NCBI RefSeq assembly: GCF_040712315.1
Contig: NC_134018.1
Location: 18,062,835 to 18,126,834, forward strand
Source of the DNA: Castanea sativa
Taxonomy: Eukaryota; Streptophyta; Magnoliopsida; Fagales; Fagaceae
DNA length: 64,000 nt
Direction: 5' to 3'
This document shows positions 34,979 to 47,689 of the stretch, piece by piece. The position numbers were made by a program, and so were the translations under genes. Under the pieces are notes generated by a model. It saw only the letters and a program-made list of their open reading frames with translations, ran no database searches and was not told the DNA's origin. Numbering within the stretch: position 1 is the first letter of the stretch; the number at the start of each line of letters is the position of its first letter.

Positions 34979-36932
34979 TCCCCCCTCAAACAAAATGGGA
35001 ATTTCCACATGAGTTTGGATGTTAACCAGTGAAAACGAGAAGAAGGCAACCCCTTTGTAAAAATATCAGCAAGTTGATCATTGGAGGAAATAAACTTAAC
35101 CAGGAGATCCTTCATAAGAACCTTCTCACGCACAAAGTGGTAGTCCACCTCAATTTGTTTTGTACGAGCATGGAAGACAGGATTGGATGCAATTGCCAAG
35201 GCACTAACATTATCAAACCACAATAGAGGAGGAGTAGAGAGAAAAATGCCTAAATCTCTAAGGAGCATATGAATCCAATACAATTTAACTACTGAAGAAG
35301 CTAAAGCTCTATATTCAACTTCAGTGGAGGATTTGGAGACAATGGACTGCTTCTTAGCAGACCATGTAATAGGTCAATTCCCAAAAAACACAACAATGCC
35401 TAAAATGGACCTACAATCAACTGGATCACCAGCGCAGTCTGCATCACAATAAGCAGACAAGGAAGGAAAACCAGGTGTAAAAGCAATGCCATAATAGTGC
35501 CCCTAATGCACCTTAGAATACGTTTAGATGCCTGCAAGTGGTTTTGAGTTGGATTACACATATACTGACAAGCTTGTTGGACAGCAAAAGATAAGTTAGG
35601 CCTAGTAAATGTAAGATATTGAAGAGCACCAACAAGACTTCTATAAGAAGAAGGATTAGACAAAGGAGGACTATCATTGGGTAGCAGGTGCTAATTGGAA
35701 GAGCAAGGGGTCTTGCAAGGCTTGCAATCTGCCATAGCAAACTTGGTCAACAGATCAGTAGCATACTTGGTTTGATGCACAAATAAACCTGAAGAAGTAT
35801 ACTCAATTTGCAACCCAAGAAAATAGTGAAGCAAACCAAGATCCTTGAGATCAAAGGCAAAACTCAAAAGCTGAATGATAGAAGCAGTGAAAGCCTTATC
35901 ATTGCCTGTGAAAATAATGTCATCTACATACAACAAAAGGAACACCAAATGGCTGTCATGTCTGCAGATGAACAAATTACCATCAGCACCTGAAGCAAAG
36001 AAATCAATATGATAAAGGTGAGTGGTGAGCCTTTCAAACCAAGCCCTAGGAGCCTGTTTGAGACCATACAATGCCTTATGAAGAAGACAGACATGATTGG
36101 GGAATTGAGAATGAACATAGCCTTGAGGCTGTCTCATATAAACTTCTTCCTTAAAAATGCCACGAAGAAAGGCATTACTAACATCAAGCTGCCTCAATTC
36201 CCAACCATGATGCACTACTAAAGCCAAAAGAAGTCTCACAATGGTAGGTTTAACAACAGGGTTGAAAGTTTCATCATAATCAAGACCATGTTGTTGCAAA
36301 TAACCCCTTGCCACTAATTTGGCTTTATATCTAGCAATAGAGCCATCAACATGCCTTTTCAATCTATAAACCCACTTGCAAGTGACTATGTTTTTATCAG
36401 CAGGCAAAGGAACCAAGGACCAAGTATGTTGCTTTTGTAAGGACTGAAATTCTGAGTCCATGTCAGCCACCCATTGAGGGTGTTTAGCAGCAATAGCATA
36501 AGAAGGAGGTTCAGTCTCAGAAGAGTCATGCTTAACATGTAAAACCTTTGGCTTATAAATACCATGCTTAGATATAGTAACCATAGGATGAGAGCTATGA
36601 GAAACACGAAGAGAGGAAGAAGGATTAGAATTGGAAGTAGGAACAGCAGAAGAAGAGACAACAGGTTCAGAATTAGAAGATGGTGTATTGGCTGGAGGTG
36701 GAACCACAGGAACAGGAGTGGAAGCAGGTAACAAAGATGGAAGTAAAAAGAAAGTAATGTCTAAGGGAGTGGATGAAGGAAAAGAAGCAGAAGAAAAAGG
36801 AAAATTAGAAGAGATAGGACTGATAGAATCAGAAGAAGAAGTAGATGAGGATGGTGGAAACCAAAGAGAAAAGGTAGTAGTAAAAGGGGTAGTATGGTCA
36901 GTAGAGAAGGAAGGAGAAGCAAAAGGAAACAA
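34879..36932 (-). pseudogene. Copia reverse transcriptase and RNase H
   Basis: A 413-residue open frame (36932-35691) carries the copia RT: HPQWVADMDSEFQSLQ, WVYRLKRHVDGSIARYKAKL, LDVSNAFLRGIFKEEVYM, KALYGLKQAPRAWF and the intact catalytic YVDD at 35919-35930. A stop at 35691 and a frameshift separate it from 35663-35400 (YRSLVGALQYLTFTRPNLSF). RNase H ends at 35283-34879 (FDNVSALAIASNPVFHARTK, DQLADIFTKGLPSSRF). The RT domain itself is unbroken. The reading extends into the 3' LTR. Confidence 0.88.
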
Positions 36933-37049
36933 TGACTCATTGAATAAGGCAAAACAAGCAATGTAAATCTTATTGCTTGTAGGATCAAGGCAAATGTAGC
37001 CCTTAGACAGAGGAGGATAACCAAGGAAAATGCACTCTTGAGACCTAGG

Positions 37050-38316
37050 TTAAAGCTTGTGTTTAGTAAATGGCCTAAGATAAGGGCAACAAGCACATCC
37101 AACGGCCTTAAGAGCTTGAAGAGAAGGTGGTTTAGAGTATAAAAGTTCCCAAGGAGACTTGAAGTTCAAAACATAAGATGGTAATCTATTAATGAGGAAA
37201 ACAACAGTAGAGAAAGCATAAGACCAGTAATTGTAAGGAAGATGAGACCTATAGAGTAAAGAGAGACCAGTTTCAACAATGTGTCTATGCTTCCTTTCAA
37301 AAACCCCATTCTGTTGAGGGGAATGAGGACAAGAAGTTTGATGTAAAATTCCATTAGATGAACAAATAGCTTGAAAGGCAGAATTAGTATACTCAGTACC
37401 ATTGTCTGTCCTAAGCATCTTAAGAGTAGTAGAAAATTGATTCTCAACAAGAGCCTTAAAATGCTTAAACACAGACAACACTTCATGCTTATGTTTGAGC
37501 AACAATAACCAAGTAAACCTTGTATAATCATCCATAAAGATCACATAATAAGAAAAGCCAAGAACAAAAGATAAAGAAGTTGGACCCCAAACATCACTAT
37601 GAACAATATCAAGTACAGATTTGGACACAATAAGAGTCTTAGCCAAAGGGTATTTGTGCATTTTAGCACTTAATACAATATTCACAGGAAGAGCAAATGT
37701 GCTCAGTTTGAGACAAAGTAATAGAATGACAGAAAGGCTTTAAAGCAAAATATAACAACCTAGAGCTAGGATGCCCAAGTTTATAATGCCACAACAGAAG
37801 TACATCAGACTTGATGGAATTGGAAGCAGACATATTGGAATTGGAATTGAAGGCAATGGAAGAGGATATTGTGGAAGGAGATGGAATAGGGTACACTCCA
37901 TCTTTACTCAACCCTTTGTAGAGGATCTTCCCTGAAGGCAAATCTTGAATTAGGAACTTGCGAGCATCAAAATAACAAAAGGCATTATTTTGAAGGCATA
38001 ACTTATGAACAGATAAAAGATTAGAAGCAAGAGCAGGAACTCTAAGTATATTATGAAGCCTAAAGTTATGAGTAGGAGTTTTAAGCTCACCATGACCAAC
38101 ATGAGTGACTGGAAGCTCCTAACCATTGCCTACTGTGAAAGTTTCAATGCCTGTAATAGGTTGTTGATGAAGGTTCAATTGTGACAGATCAGGGGTGACA
38201 TGATCTGAGCAACCTGTATCAGTAAGCCATCCATTGCAGTTCTGTACCTGAGATGAGTTAGCCATCATTGAAGCAAACTTAGCAAGGGCATGCCTCCCTT
38301 GATATGCAAAGTCCAT
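37050..38316 (-). pseudogene. Copia protease, GAG-pre-integrase and integrase, broken
   Basis: 38316-38119 has the protease active site WLTDTGCSDHVT. 37941-37663 has the pre-integrase zinc motif (LWHYKLGHPSSRLL, HICSSCEYCIKC). 37685-37050 has the integrase core with its D-D-E residues in HSDVWGP, LRTDNGTEY and NGVFERKHRHIVET. Frameshifts or stops separate the three blocks, and one stop lies before RT. Confidence 0.88.
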
Positions 38317-38510
38317 TCTATGGTAACAATCAAAGGCTGAGTGACCACCCTTACCACAAATTTGACAAGATAGCTTATTGGACTAAGGTTGGTTAGAAGG
38401 ACCTTGTGGCTTAGAATGCTGCCTTGAAGTAGGGTGATAACTAGAATTACCATGGTAGCCAGAATTACCAAAACCTCCAGAATTACCAAAACCTCCATGG
38501 TTGTTAAAAC

Positions 38511-39552
38511 TGATAGGCCAAAAATGTATTGACCCCTTGTGATGGATTAAATTGATTAATTAGCCAAGTTATTAATTAATCAAATTAACATGAAAACGCG
38601 TGGTAGCACAAACAAATCACCAATAAACTAAAGTATGCAGCGGAAAATAAATGACACGGTGATTTGTTTACGAATGGGGAAAACCTACACGGCAAAAACC
38701 CCACTGGGTGAATTTAAGGTCACCACTCCCGAAACTCCACTATTATCACAACAAGCAGTTACAAGTAAAGGATTCCCAAGTACCTTACCAACCTACAGTT
38801 GAACCCTTACCCCAATACCCAATTGGACTTGTTTTGTAGTGACAGCTTCTCCTTTCAATGCACGGCTCCCAAGTACGTGACTAACCAATTGTGCGGATCC
38901 CAGTACGCGACTTCAATCACCTTTGCACGAATCCCAGTACGTGACTAACTCCACAGCAACCCTTTGATTCTTGTAGTTGATTTGCAACAACTTCACATAG
39001 AAACACCAATAAGATCTTCAATGTTGGTGCAAGAGACTTTGCTTGGTTACAAAACCCAAAAGCGTACAAGAAACGCAGCAAGAACTCTTTCTTCTATAGG
39101 AGGAGGCTAGGGTTTCAAAAAGAAAACCTTATGAAGCTCTCTAGGGTTAGATTTTTCTTTTTCCACCTCCTTTAAATAGGAGCTTAATGGGCTCTCCTAT
39201 TCCAAATAGGTTTACACAAACCTTGGGTTTTCCTAGTCCAATAAAAATTATACAAACCCATAAACAAATAGTCTTTTAGAGTAAAAACATTGCTGGCTAT
39301 ATTCAAAAATCCGTAAGCTCAATCGATCGGGATATCTGTTGAGCTTTAATGAATCTCGACAGATCGAGCTTCTATCGAGGAGGTATCGAGACCTGCAGTT
39401 TGCACTTTTTTTGAGCAGTTCTTGAGTAATCTTCATGTCTTCAATTTAACCACTTGTAATGATCATCTTGAACCTACTTAGATTTACCCAAATACAAGTA
39501 AAGTGCGTTTTGTCAAAGGATATGTCAATTACATAAAAATATGTCCCCAACA
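38511..39552 (-). repeat. 3' LTR of element B'
   Basis: Plus-strand ends TGATAGGCCAAAAATG and ATATGTCCCCAACA. The polypurine tract (minus: GCCAAAGGGGGAGAT) is at 39553-39567. The TCGA cluster lies at 39318-39388, 164-234 bp from the LTR start. Confidence 0.92.
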
Positions 39553-39567
39553 ATCTCCCCCTTTGGC

Positions 39568-41632
39568 AATTCGTGACAAAACCACAAGAGTACATTGAAT
39601 GTCCTAGAATACATTCTACTCAAGATTATAGAATAAATAAGCCTAGTCTAAAAGATCTGAACCTTGGAAGTTGCTGCAAAAAGAAGGTTCGGAATCTTGA
39701 CTTGGCTTTAACTTGTCTTTCCTGAAAGACACTAAACAAAACACATCAAGGTACCATGTGGAAAACAATAACAAGTTAAATAAACAAGAAACATGTGTAT
39801 AAAAAGAGAAAAGAAACAACACATATGAGATAAAGAGAGAAACACATACATCATCACATATACCACTTCATAAGCATCATGTATGTAAAAAAAAAAAGAT
39901 TACAAAACCAAAAGATACACAGCACAAAAATATATCAATATCAATGTGTATCAAACTAACTCTCCCCCTTAGTTAGTTACAACAAAAACTTTCTTCCCTT
40001 TAACATGAAGTTCTCCCCCTAAGTCTATTACTCCCCCTGAGGAATGACATTCAATTCTCAAATTTCTCCCCCTTTTTGACACGATTGTTAAAGGGCATAA
40101 AAAGCCAAAAGACTTGACCGGAGATAGACAGAAAATGGATATAGAGAGAACGAGGAGAACAAGGAACCATAGACCTGCAAGAAAAAAAAAAACAAGATGC
40201 TATGGACACAAAGGAAAAAAATGCAAAACAAAGAAAAAATGAAATGCATGCAAGGGTATCTTGATCGATCGAGAGGTGTCTAGAAGCTATTGAGACAACC
40301 TCGATGGATCGAGAAGGTGTCGAGGATCTATCGAGCAGACAGAAGATTTTTCGATTGATCCACCTAGCTATCGAGAGGTGTCAAGATTGCGATAAGATGC
40401 AACTAAAGAGCTCGACAGATATGCCAGGTATCGAGAGGTGTCGAGAGGGCTTAAAAACTGTTTTTCAAAGAGGAGAAAAACACAGATATGAATGCAATCA
40501 AACATGCAACTCAGCCAAAGATCCAACCAACATTTTAGACTCTCAAAATCATCTCTCAACAACAATCTTAAGCACAGGGATCTCAAAATACACACTCACA
40601 CACTAAACAAGTCTAATCGATTTTATATTTCAAAAATAAGTCAAGACAGTTTAGTGAGCATACATCAACACATGTAAACCTTGTGATGGCCAAATCACAT
40701 TGTACCTGCACATGTATCAAGAGTAGCAAAGAATATTGCGTGTTGTGTGTGAAAACATCGCAAGATTGCATAAGTGTCTCTATGTTATGACGATTTGAGA
40801 TATGAGAAAATCACTTTAACTCACACACAATCATAACTGTTTGATGAGGACTATCACCTTTGAGGTACATCCTATAACTCCCACATCTCCTAGAAAATAC
40901 GCTTGCAATCATATTTAAAGCATTTTTGATCGTTTTTCTTTTATTTTCTTTGCATATTTTTCTTTTTATTAAGCATATCATGCATGTGTATATAAATGAG
41001 AGAAAAGAAATACCCAATTATGTTGAGCTTTTGACATTGCACTTTTGCTATGTCGAAGCATACAAATGTCATTGACATTGCACTTTTGCTATGCCGAAGC
41101 ATACAGATGTCATATCATGATTGGCGAGTAACAGTGGTGAGATGGTTATTTATGCCTTTCTCTTAGGATTTTCTAGTCCTACCCGTCAAAAAGAGTGATA
41201 CGAGTGTTAAGTACAAGAGATCACTTAACCTTACTCATCACAAATAAAGAGCCACAAAGCTCACTTGCTTAGTTGTGCATAGAGATGCTCATCTAAGTTA
41301 CAAGAGATACAAAATTTAGAAAACTCTGTTTCAATGGCCATTTTAAAGTTCACAAGAACCGATGTACACAAACACACACTGTTTTTGTATTTTTCAATTT
41401 TTCTCAAATTTTTATTTTGAAAACAAAACAAAATAAAACTGAAATCAAACAAACAAAAACATGTTAAAAAAAGCAATGCAATGCATAAAAGAAAGATGCA
41501 TATGCATGAAAGCAAGAAAAGAAAAAAATGCAGATGCATGAAAGCATGATTCCAAAAGCAGATAAGAAATCAAGCAAAGAGAGTTCTTCTGCAGATAGAA
41601 AGAATTAAAGAAGAGAACAAACAGAAAGACAA
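39568..41632 (-). other. Noncoding interior of element B'
   Basis: Counterpart of 4752-6760 in reverse orientation, with the same order of blocks: G-rich purine runs (39960-40080), TCGA cluster (40255-40450), conserved block (40845-41165), ATGCATGAAAG-type repeats (41490-41550). A local direct duplication of TTGACATTGCACTTTTGCTA occurs at 41032 and 41072. No ORF conserved with element A. Confidence 0.65.
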
Positions 41633-42501
41633 TTAAGTCTTAGGATCTTTTATCACCCACACAGCACGAGTCTTTGGCCGTGAAGATGAAAAGGCATTTG
41701 TCCTAGTATGACTACTAAAGGACATAGAGGAATTAGAATTCCCCTGAAATTGAGTTAAAAAACTCAAAACTTTTAATAACTCACCAAGAATAGGTACAGA
41801 GCCTTTAAACAAAGGATAAGACCTATTGGACACTCGCTTATGAGGAAACAATTAGGCCGAGTGTGACCGGAAGCACCACAATGGTGACAAACATGAGTAG
41901 TTTTAGAACTACTCGGCATCCTTGAAGGAGGTTTAACCTTAGTGGTTGACAGAGACCTCAACTTTGGACAATTTGGCTTAATATGACCAACGATATGACA
42001 ATGATGACAAGAGGGGACAAATTCAGAATTTTTATTCAACCTAGGAGGAGTTTTAGACATAGGTTTAGAAACTTCAGTGTTAATATCAGATTGTTTACCT
42101 TTGTCTATCCTAGCAATATTAGTCTTCAACTCTTCATTATTCCTTTTAAATGGAGGAATATAAAAATATTTTTCTTTTGAGTTATGCTCAACAACAAGTT
42201 TGGCACTAGTTAAATTTTCAACTTCAGTTTTAAATTCAACTAGTTGCTCTTCCGAACTCTTAATTTTGTCCACCTGAGATGAAATTTGATTTTTAAAATT
42301 CTCATTCAAATCATTGGCTTCATCCAATTTTGCAATCAAATCATCTTTTTCAAGCTTGGCCTTTTTAAATTTAGCTTTTAATTTTGTAGAACATTCAAGA
42401 GATTTAATACAAAAATTATAAAGCTTGCAATAGGCATCATGAATATCATCATCATCATTCAACACAAGATCATACAAACCAAAACAATCAAGAGTTTCCA
42501 T
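41633..42501 (-). pseudogene. Gag-like protein of element B', frameshifted
   Basis: ATG at 42501 (METLDCFGLYDLVL). Coiled-coil region and two zinc knuckles, CHHCHIVGHIKPNC and CHHCGASGHTRPNC, both complete. Just after the second knuckle (about 41850) the frame slips and ends at 41773; the family C-terminus continues in another frame at 41851-41633 (FPHKRVSNRSYPLFKGSVPI). Compared with element A it has an extra KVKPPSRM segment before the second knuckle. Confidence 0.85.
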
Positions 42502-42572
42502 GACAACAGGGGTCAATGGATCACACAGCAAAGATTAAACCCTAATCAGAGTGTGTCTGCTTTGATACCACT

Positions 42573-43613
42573 TGATAGGCCAAAAACGTATTGACCTCTT
42601 GTGATGGATTAAATTAATTAATTAGCCAAGTTATTAATTAATCAAATTAACATGCAAACGCGTGGTAGCACAAACAAATCACCAATAAACTAAAGTATGC
42701 AGCGAAAAATAAATGACACGGTGATTTGTTTATAAATGGGAAAAACCTACACGGCAAAAACCCCACCGGGTGAATTTAAGGTCACCACTCCCGAAACTCC
42801 ACTATTATCACAACAAACGTTACAAGTAAAGGAATCCTAAGTATCTTACCAACCTACAGTTGAACCCTTACCTCAGAATCCAATTGGACTTGTTCTATAG
42901 TGATAGCTTCTCCTTTCAATGCACGGCTCCCAAGTACGTGACTAACCAATTGCGCAGATCCCAATACGCGACTTTAATCACCTTTGCACGAATCCCAATA
43001 CGTGACTAACTCCACAGCAACCCTTTGATTATTGTAGTTGATTTGCAACAGCTTCACATAGAAACACCAATAAGATCTTCAATGTTGGTGCAAGAGACTT
43101 TGCTTGGTTACAAAATCCAAAGGCGTACAAGAAACGCAGCAAGAACTCTTTCTTCTGTAGGAGGAGGCTAGGGTTTCAAAAAGAAAACCTTATGAAGCTC
43201 TCTAGGATTAGGTTTTTCTTTTTCCACCTCCTTTAAATAGGAGCTTAATGGGCTCTCCTATTCCAAATAGGTTTACACAAACCTTGGGTTTTCCTAGTCC
43301 AATAAGAATTATACAAACTCATAAACAAATAGCCTTTTAGAGTAAAAACGTTGCTGGCTATATTCTAAAATCTGTAAGCTCGATCGATCGGGATATCTGT
43401 CAAGCTTTAATGAATCTCGACAGATCGAGCTTCTGTCGAGGAGGTATCGAGACCTGCAGTTTGCACTTTTCTTGAGCAGTTCTTGAGTAATCTTTATGTC
43501 TTCAATTTAACCACTTGTAATGATTATCTTGAACCTACTTAGATTTACCCAAATACAAGTAAAGTGCGTTTTGTCAAAGGATATGTCAATTACATAAAAA
43601 TATGTCCCCAACA
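42573..43613 (-). repeat. 5' LTR of element B'
   Basis: Plus-strand ends TGATAGGCCAAAAACG and ATATGTCCCCAACA. PBS (minus: AGTGGTATCAAAGCAGAC) at 42555-42572. TCGA cluster at 43380-43450, 163-233 bp from the LTR start. Confidence 0.92.
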
Positions 43614-43618
43614 AAAAC

Positions 43619-44453
43619 CATTGTGATTATCTCTGCCACCTCTTCCTCTTTGATTAGAGTATCTACCCCCTCTGCCTCTCTGATTAGAAAAACCTTGATG
43701 TGAAGACTGAAAATTCACATTCATAGCCATTGAAGGAGGAGCAAGAGCATTAGACCTCTTCTTGATTACTCTCTCCTCAGCATTAAGTAGAGTATTTAAA
43801 TCCTCAACAGACAATACATCACTACGAGTTCTAATTGCAGAACTGAAAGAATCATAGTTTGAGGGTAAACCATCAAGAGCAATATCAAGAAGCACTTCAT
43901 CATCCAAGATCATAGAAACAGCAGCCAATCTATCACGAATCTGCTTGATCTTTTGAAAATAACCATCAATTGTATCAGTTCCTTTCTTCACTGCACTCAG
44001 TTCATTATGAAGGCTCATAACATGAGACCTTGACACTGAGGCAAACCTCTTTTCTAACACCTTCCATACTCCCTTAGCAGATTTTTGCCCAACAGTGAGA
44101 GCAAGAATTGCAAGTGATAAAGTGGAATTGATAAAAGTGAACATTGCTTGTTCATGATTCTTCCAAGAAATGAAGCTAGGGTTAATCTTAGTAGTGAGAT
44201 TACCAGAAGAATCCTTTAGAAAGTGATCTAGAATAGTAATTGAATCATCAAGAATGTCAATCATTGAGTAGGTTTCAAGAATTACCTCAATCCGATGCTT
44301 CCAAATAGTGTAATTGCTATAATTGAGCTTGACAGTCATCATAGAAGACATATTGGATAACAAAAGCAATGAAGTATTTGCAGGCAAAGCTGTATTAGTC
44401 ACAGCAGGGGCTGAACCAAAGGTTGAAGATGAAGATGAAGATGTGGAAACCAT
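43619..44453 (-). pseudogene. Copia gag, proximal part (split by element B')
   Basis: ATG at 44453. The reading contains KLNYSNYTIWKHRIEVIL, the UBN2-type region (DTIDGYFQKIKQIRDRLAAV, DVLSVEDLNTLLNAEERVIK) and a GRGG-repeat (SNQRGRGGRYSNQRGRGGR). It breaks at 43618, where element B' is inserted. Removing B' and one AAAAC restores the frame into FNNHGGFGNSGGF at 38510 and on to the zinc knuckle CQICGKGGHSAFDC near 38330-38370. One stop lies just before that knuckle (about 38382). Confidence 0.88.
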
Positions 44454-44465
44454 AGATAAGGATCA

Positions 44466-44479
44466 AAGCTCTGATACCA
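44466..44479 (-). other. Primer-binding site of the copia element
   Basis: TGGTATCAGAGCTT on minus, directly after the 5' LTR; an exact TGGTATCAGAGC match to initiator tRNA-Met. Confidence 0.88.
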
Positions 44480-44599
44480 TGAAAGATCACAGAGAATAAC
44501 AATGGTATATGAAAAACAGAGTATAATAGAAAGATAGAAGAGAAAGAATTGTTCAACTCAATTCAATTGTATTAGCGAATACACATAACGGAGCCTTAA

Positions 44600-44663
<64 letters not shown>

Positions 44664-44924
44664 TTATACAGTAGCAGAGGAGGGAAAGGTAGTTACTGAC
44701 TGAATAAGGCATAACTGCCTCTCTCACATGCACACATGCTAATTAAGCCTAAGTGATAAATACACATAAGACTAAATGACACCGTTCTACTTATAACAAT
44801 ACTTAACACCTAAACGACATCGTTCTATTTAGCCTTGCATTGTGCCTTCCATACACTTGGAACAAAACTGGCTTCATATTCAATTTCCTCAATCTTGCAA
44901 TTGCTACTACCACCATTGCTTTCA
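44480..44924 (-). repeat. 5' LTR of the copia element
   Basis: 445 bp, same ends as the 3' LTR. The (TA)n run at 44604-44655 is followed by TGTATGTATTTATAC, which is absent from the other LTR; most of the length difference between the LTRs comes from this region. Confidence 0.92.
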
Positions 44925-44929
44925 GTTGG

Positions 44930-46000
44930 CAACCTTTGAGTGACTCATATTTTTAGAAATGTTGGTCGATGATTCATGCTCAAGGTCACTTCAAATTAAA
45001 TCACCTGGGTCTCTTAATTGATACACACGTACTGTCGTGCAATGAACCATGTTAGGAATGAAAGGTTTGTTTCATTTGGAAGCAACATGGACGACGTATA
45101 TATGTACAGTGTGATGAGATCATTACTAAAGGGTAGGCAGTGAAACATTATGGTTTCTGCATCTTGATGTTTTAAAATTGCCAAACTTGGTCCGACACTC
45201 CAAATCCACCATTGCCATCAAAAGAGGATGGGAATGGCCTATTATGCTACTATGCGTAGATTTTGTTCTTTGTTGTTTCTCTCACACTGAAAGTTAGGAT
45301 AGTTGTCATTTGTAAATGTAATTATCAATGAGAGAAAAAACAAGGATGCTATTAATTAGGTAAGTTTTTGATGATGATATGGTTTATATATATAAGCACA
45401 AGGTGTTTTGGAATTCAATTGTTCATTAGAAAAATATATAAACTAGAATTGGGACACCTTCTTCTCAAAAAAAAAAAAAAAAAAAAAAAGAATAGGGACA
45501 CCTTACATTTTTTTTTTTTAAAGAGTATTATGTGAATGCATCTTTTTTGTTATAAAAAAAAAAAAAATAAAAAAAAATAAAAATAAAAAAAAAAGAAGAA
45601 GAAGAAGAAGAAGTATCTTAGCACAAGCCTAGTAAAACATTACAACAATGTAATGATACACCACATTTTAGTAATGCGCTATACTAACACTACTAAATTC
45701 ATCAACCGGCCTTTTTTTTTTTTTTTTTGTTGAAACTTGAAAGCCCATCATTCTCGCTATATAGTAATACATAAACAAAGTATCTCATTTTGAATACTAA
45801 AGTATAGCATCTACAAAAATCAATAACATAATTTTAACTATTTCAAATTATTCACAAACGCCAAATAACTATTTTAACTACTTTGGTAGATGCTATTAAT
45901 TTGATTGTTAGAACCTGAATAACTATTTTGATTGTTAGAACCAGCAGTAACTATTTTAACTACTTGTCATAGTTGTTGCAGGTGTATCTGTGTGAATTTC
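44930..46000. repeat. Duplicated segment copy 2, middle part
   Basis: Counterpart of 11945-12048 plus 17204-18060. At 45041-45043 it shows the empty site of CACTA-1. Homopolymer and (GAA)n runs at 45465-45615 have grown compared with copy 1. Confidence 0.82.
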
Positions 46001-46069
46001 TTTTCTAGATACTTAAATCCTGGCTCTTGCTTTTTGCACCTCACAAGAACTTTATATTTGTAAAATAAC

Positions 46070-46395
46070 TATAACTTGCTCCGTGACACTAACTGCCACA
46101 TGCAATTTTGGTGTTGATGTGTGAGTGTATTCCCTTTTCTCATTCCCCTTCCCCTATATATATGTGTGTGTGTGTTTATCAAAAAAAAAAAAAAAAAAAA
46201 GATACTTAGTGTTGTTGAGTTGTCCCACATTTGGTAAGGTGTGATATTGAAAAGGGGTTTATCACTTGCTCTGCGACACTAACTGCCACATGTAGTTTTG
46301 GTGTTAGTGTGTGAGTGTATTCCTTTATCTCATTCCCCTTCCCCTATATATATGTGTGTATGTGTTTCTCAAAAAAAACAAAAAAAAATTACCAT
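46070..46395 (+). repeat. Poly(A)-ended dispersed repeat, two tandem copies
   Basis: 46070-46200 and 46262-46395 both read CTTGCTC(C/T)G(T/C)GACACTAACTGC ... TCATTCCCCTTCCCCTATAT ... GTGTGTTT(A/C)TCAAAA followed by an A run. A related copy in reverse orientation lies at 57270-57540. The A-tail suggests a SINE-like or LINE-derived repeat, but no RNA polymerase III box is certain. Confidence 0.55.
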
Positions 46396-47685
46396 TTCTA
46401 AGAGGCGTGAATTTACGTAGTTGACTAACTTTCAGCAAATAAATATTCATTAATCTCAAGAAAACCAATGGAGGTTTCTAAGAGGCATGATTTCATCACA
46501 GATGACTAAGCTTTAGTAAATAAATATAGTATATATTAATGTTGGGAAAACCATGACCATTTCTAAGAGGCATGATTTAATCATAGTTGACTTAGCTCAG
46601 AAGGAGCATTTACATATATTAATTTTACATACCTCTTCCTTTAAATGAAACCCGTTCTTAAAGGAAAAAAAATAAAAAAATTCCTTGTGAGAATAGTACA
46701 TCAAAATTTTCCATTAATTATTAAGATCTATTTTGAGAACTCGTACATTAATTATAAAACGCTTCGGTGAGTTTGTATATATGGTCTTGTAACAAAATAT
46801 TTCGAAGGAGTTAGGAAAAATCATAAATATGAAGCGAGTTGTGATGATAATAATGAATGAGGTTGATTATACTCGAGTCAGTTCTAATGCAAGCTAATGG
46901 AAATTCTTCTCTCCGTCCATCTCGTAAAAAAAAAAAAAAAAAGGGATAATGGAAATTCATCCCTCTCCGTCCATCTCGTAGATCGCATCATATACATTTT
47001 GTCAATTTTCCACCGTCTCCTCCTCGTAAATCGCATTTATATGTCGCCACACCACCACCACTAGGAGTTGCCAAAAATGGCACGCGTCATAATTTTGGTT
47101 GGAAAAATATGGAAGTTGATCTCGAATGTTTGAACAAGTTGCAGCACCATTGTTGGATGTTCCGTAGCCTTAAGTATAAATAATATGACCAAAATTTTAC
47201 ATACATTGTGTTCTTTCAATAGTGATACATTGTTCCAAATCCCGCAAAGGCGAATAAGTATGGTCCCGAAGTCTCTCTCTTAGGCACTATCAACAATTTT
47301 CATGTATATAACAATGACTTTTATCAATAATTTAATTTATTTTGCCTCGGCAAATTGAAAACTATTTTTTCTGCATTAATTTTTTTGACATACCGAGTAG
47401 CTTTGAGCCTATTTAAGATATAAATTTAATTTCTTTGAAGATTTTTTTTTAAAATTTTTGTATGAATTTCTATGATTATCTCAATCAACATATATGATGC
47501 CATCACTATAGCCAATCATAGATTTGAATTATGTTATTATATTTTGCATAATTTTTTTATATATAAGATAGAAATTCTATTTTAGTGTAATTTAAGTGTA
47601 TATATGTGTGAAACTTCCTTCTGGAAACTTGAACTCAGCTCTTGCCCTTACACCTTACAAGTACTTATATTTTGCATAATTAATG
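46396..47685. other. Unassigned part of duplicated copy 2
   Basis: A phrase near TTTCTAAGAGGCATGATTT recurs three times (46400, 46477, 46560), a loose direct repeat of about 80 bp. CCGTCCATCTCGTA is duplicated at 46913 and 46970. Around 46830-46900, ATGAAGCGAGTTG ... GTTGATTATACTCGAG weakly resembles the start of the cysteine-rich gene at 19779. No intact gene. Confidence 0.4.
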
Positions 47686-47689
47686 TTGA

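Larger units (their letters stand above)
38506..43618 (-). mobile_element. Complete gag-only LTR retrotransposon (element B') nested in copia gag, TSD AAAAC
   Basis: It spans 38511-43613 (5103 bp) and is flanked by AAAAC (38506-38510, 43614-43618). Same family and layout as element A at 2784-7812: LTRs of 1042 and 1041 bp, PBS, zinc-knuckle gag, noncoding interior with TCGA cluster, polypurine tract. No pol. It is younger than the copia element it interrupts. Confidence 0.93.
34543..44929 (-). mobile_element. Copia LTR retrotransposon with nested element, TSD GTTGG
   Basis: The element spans 34548-44924 and is flanked by GTTGG (34543-34547, 44925-44929). Copy 1 of the duplicated segment (about 11935-11945, GTAGGTTGGCAACC) is the exact empty site. 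The LTRs have TGAAAG...CTTTCA ends. The order on minus is 5' LTR, PBS, gag, protease, integrase, reverse transcriptase, RNase H, polypurine tract, 3' LTR, the copia order. A 5103-bp gag-only element sits inside gag. Scattered stops and frameshifts make it inactive. Confidence 0.93.

Noticed and set aside
35691..37102. Several plus- and minus-strand leucine- or glutamate-rich ORFs over the copia pol
   Set aside because: Frame shadows of the copia integrase and RT reading.
38511..43613. Spacer-like repeated elements suggesting a CRISPR-like or tandem array because of repeated GATCGATCGAG words
   Set aside because: Spacing is irregular and the sequence is plant LTR DNA; these are dispersed motifs inside retroelements.
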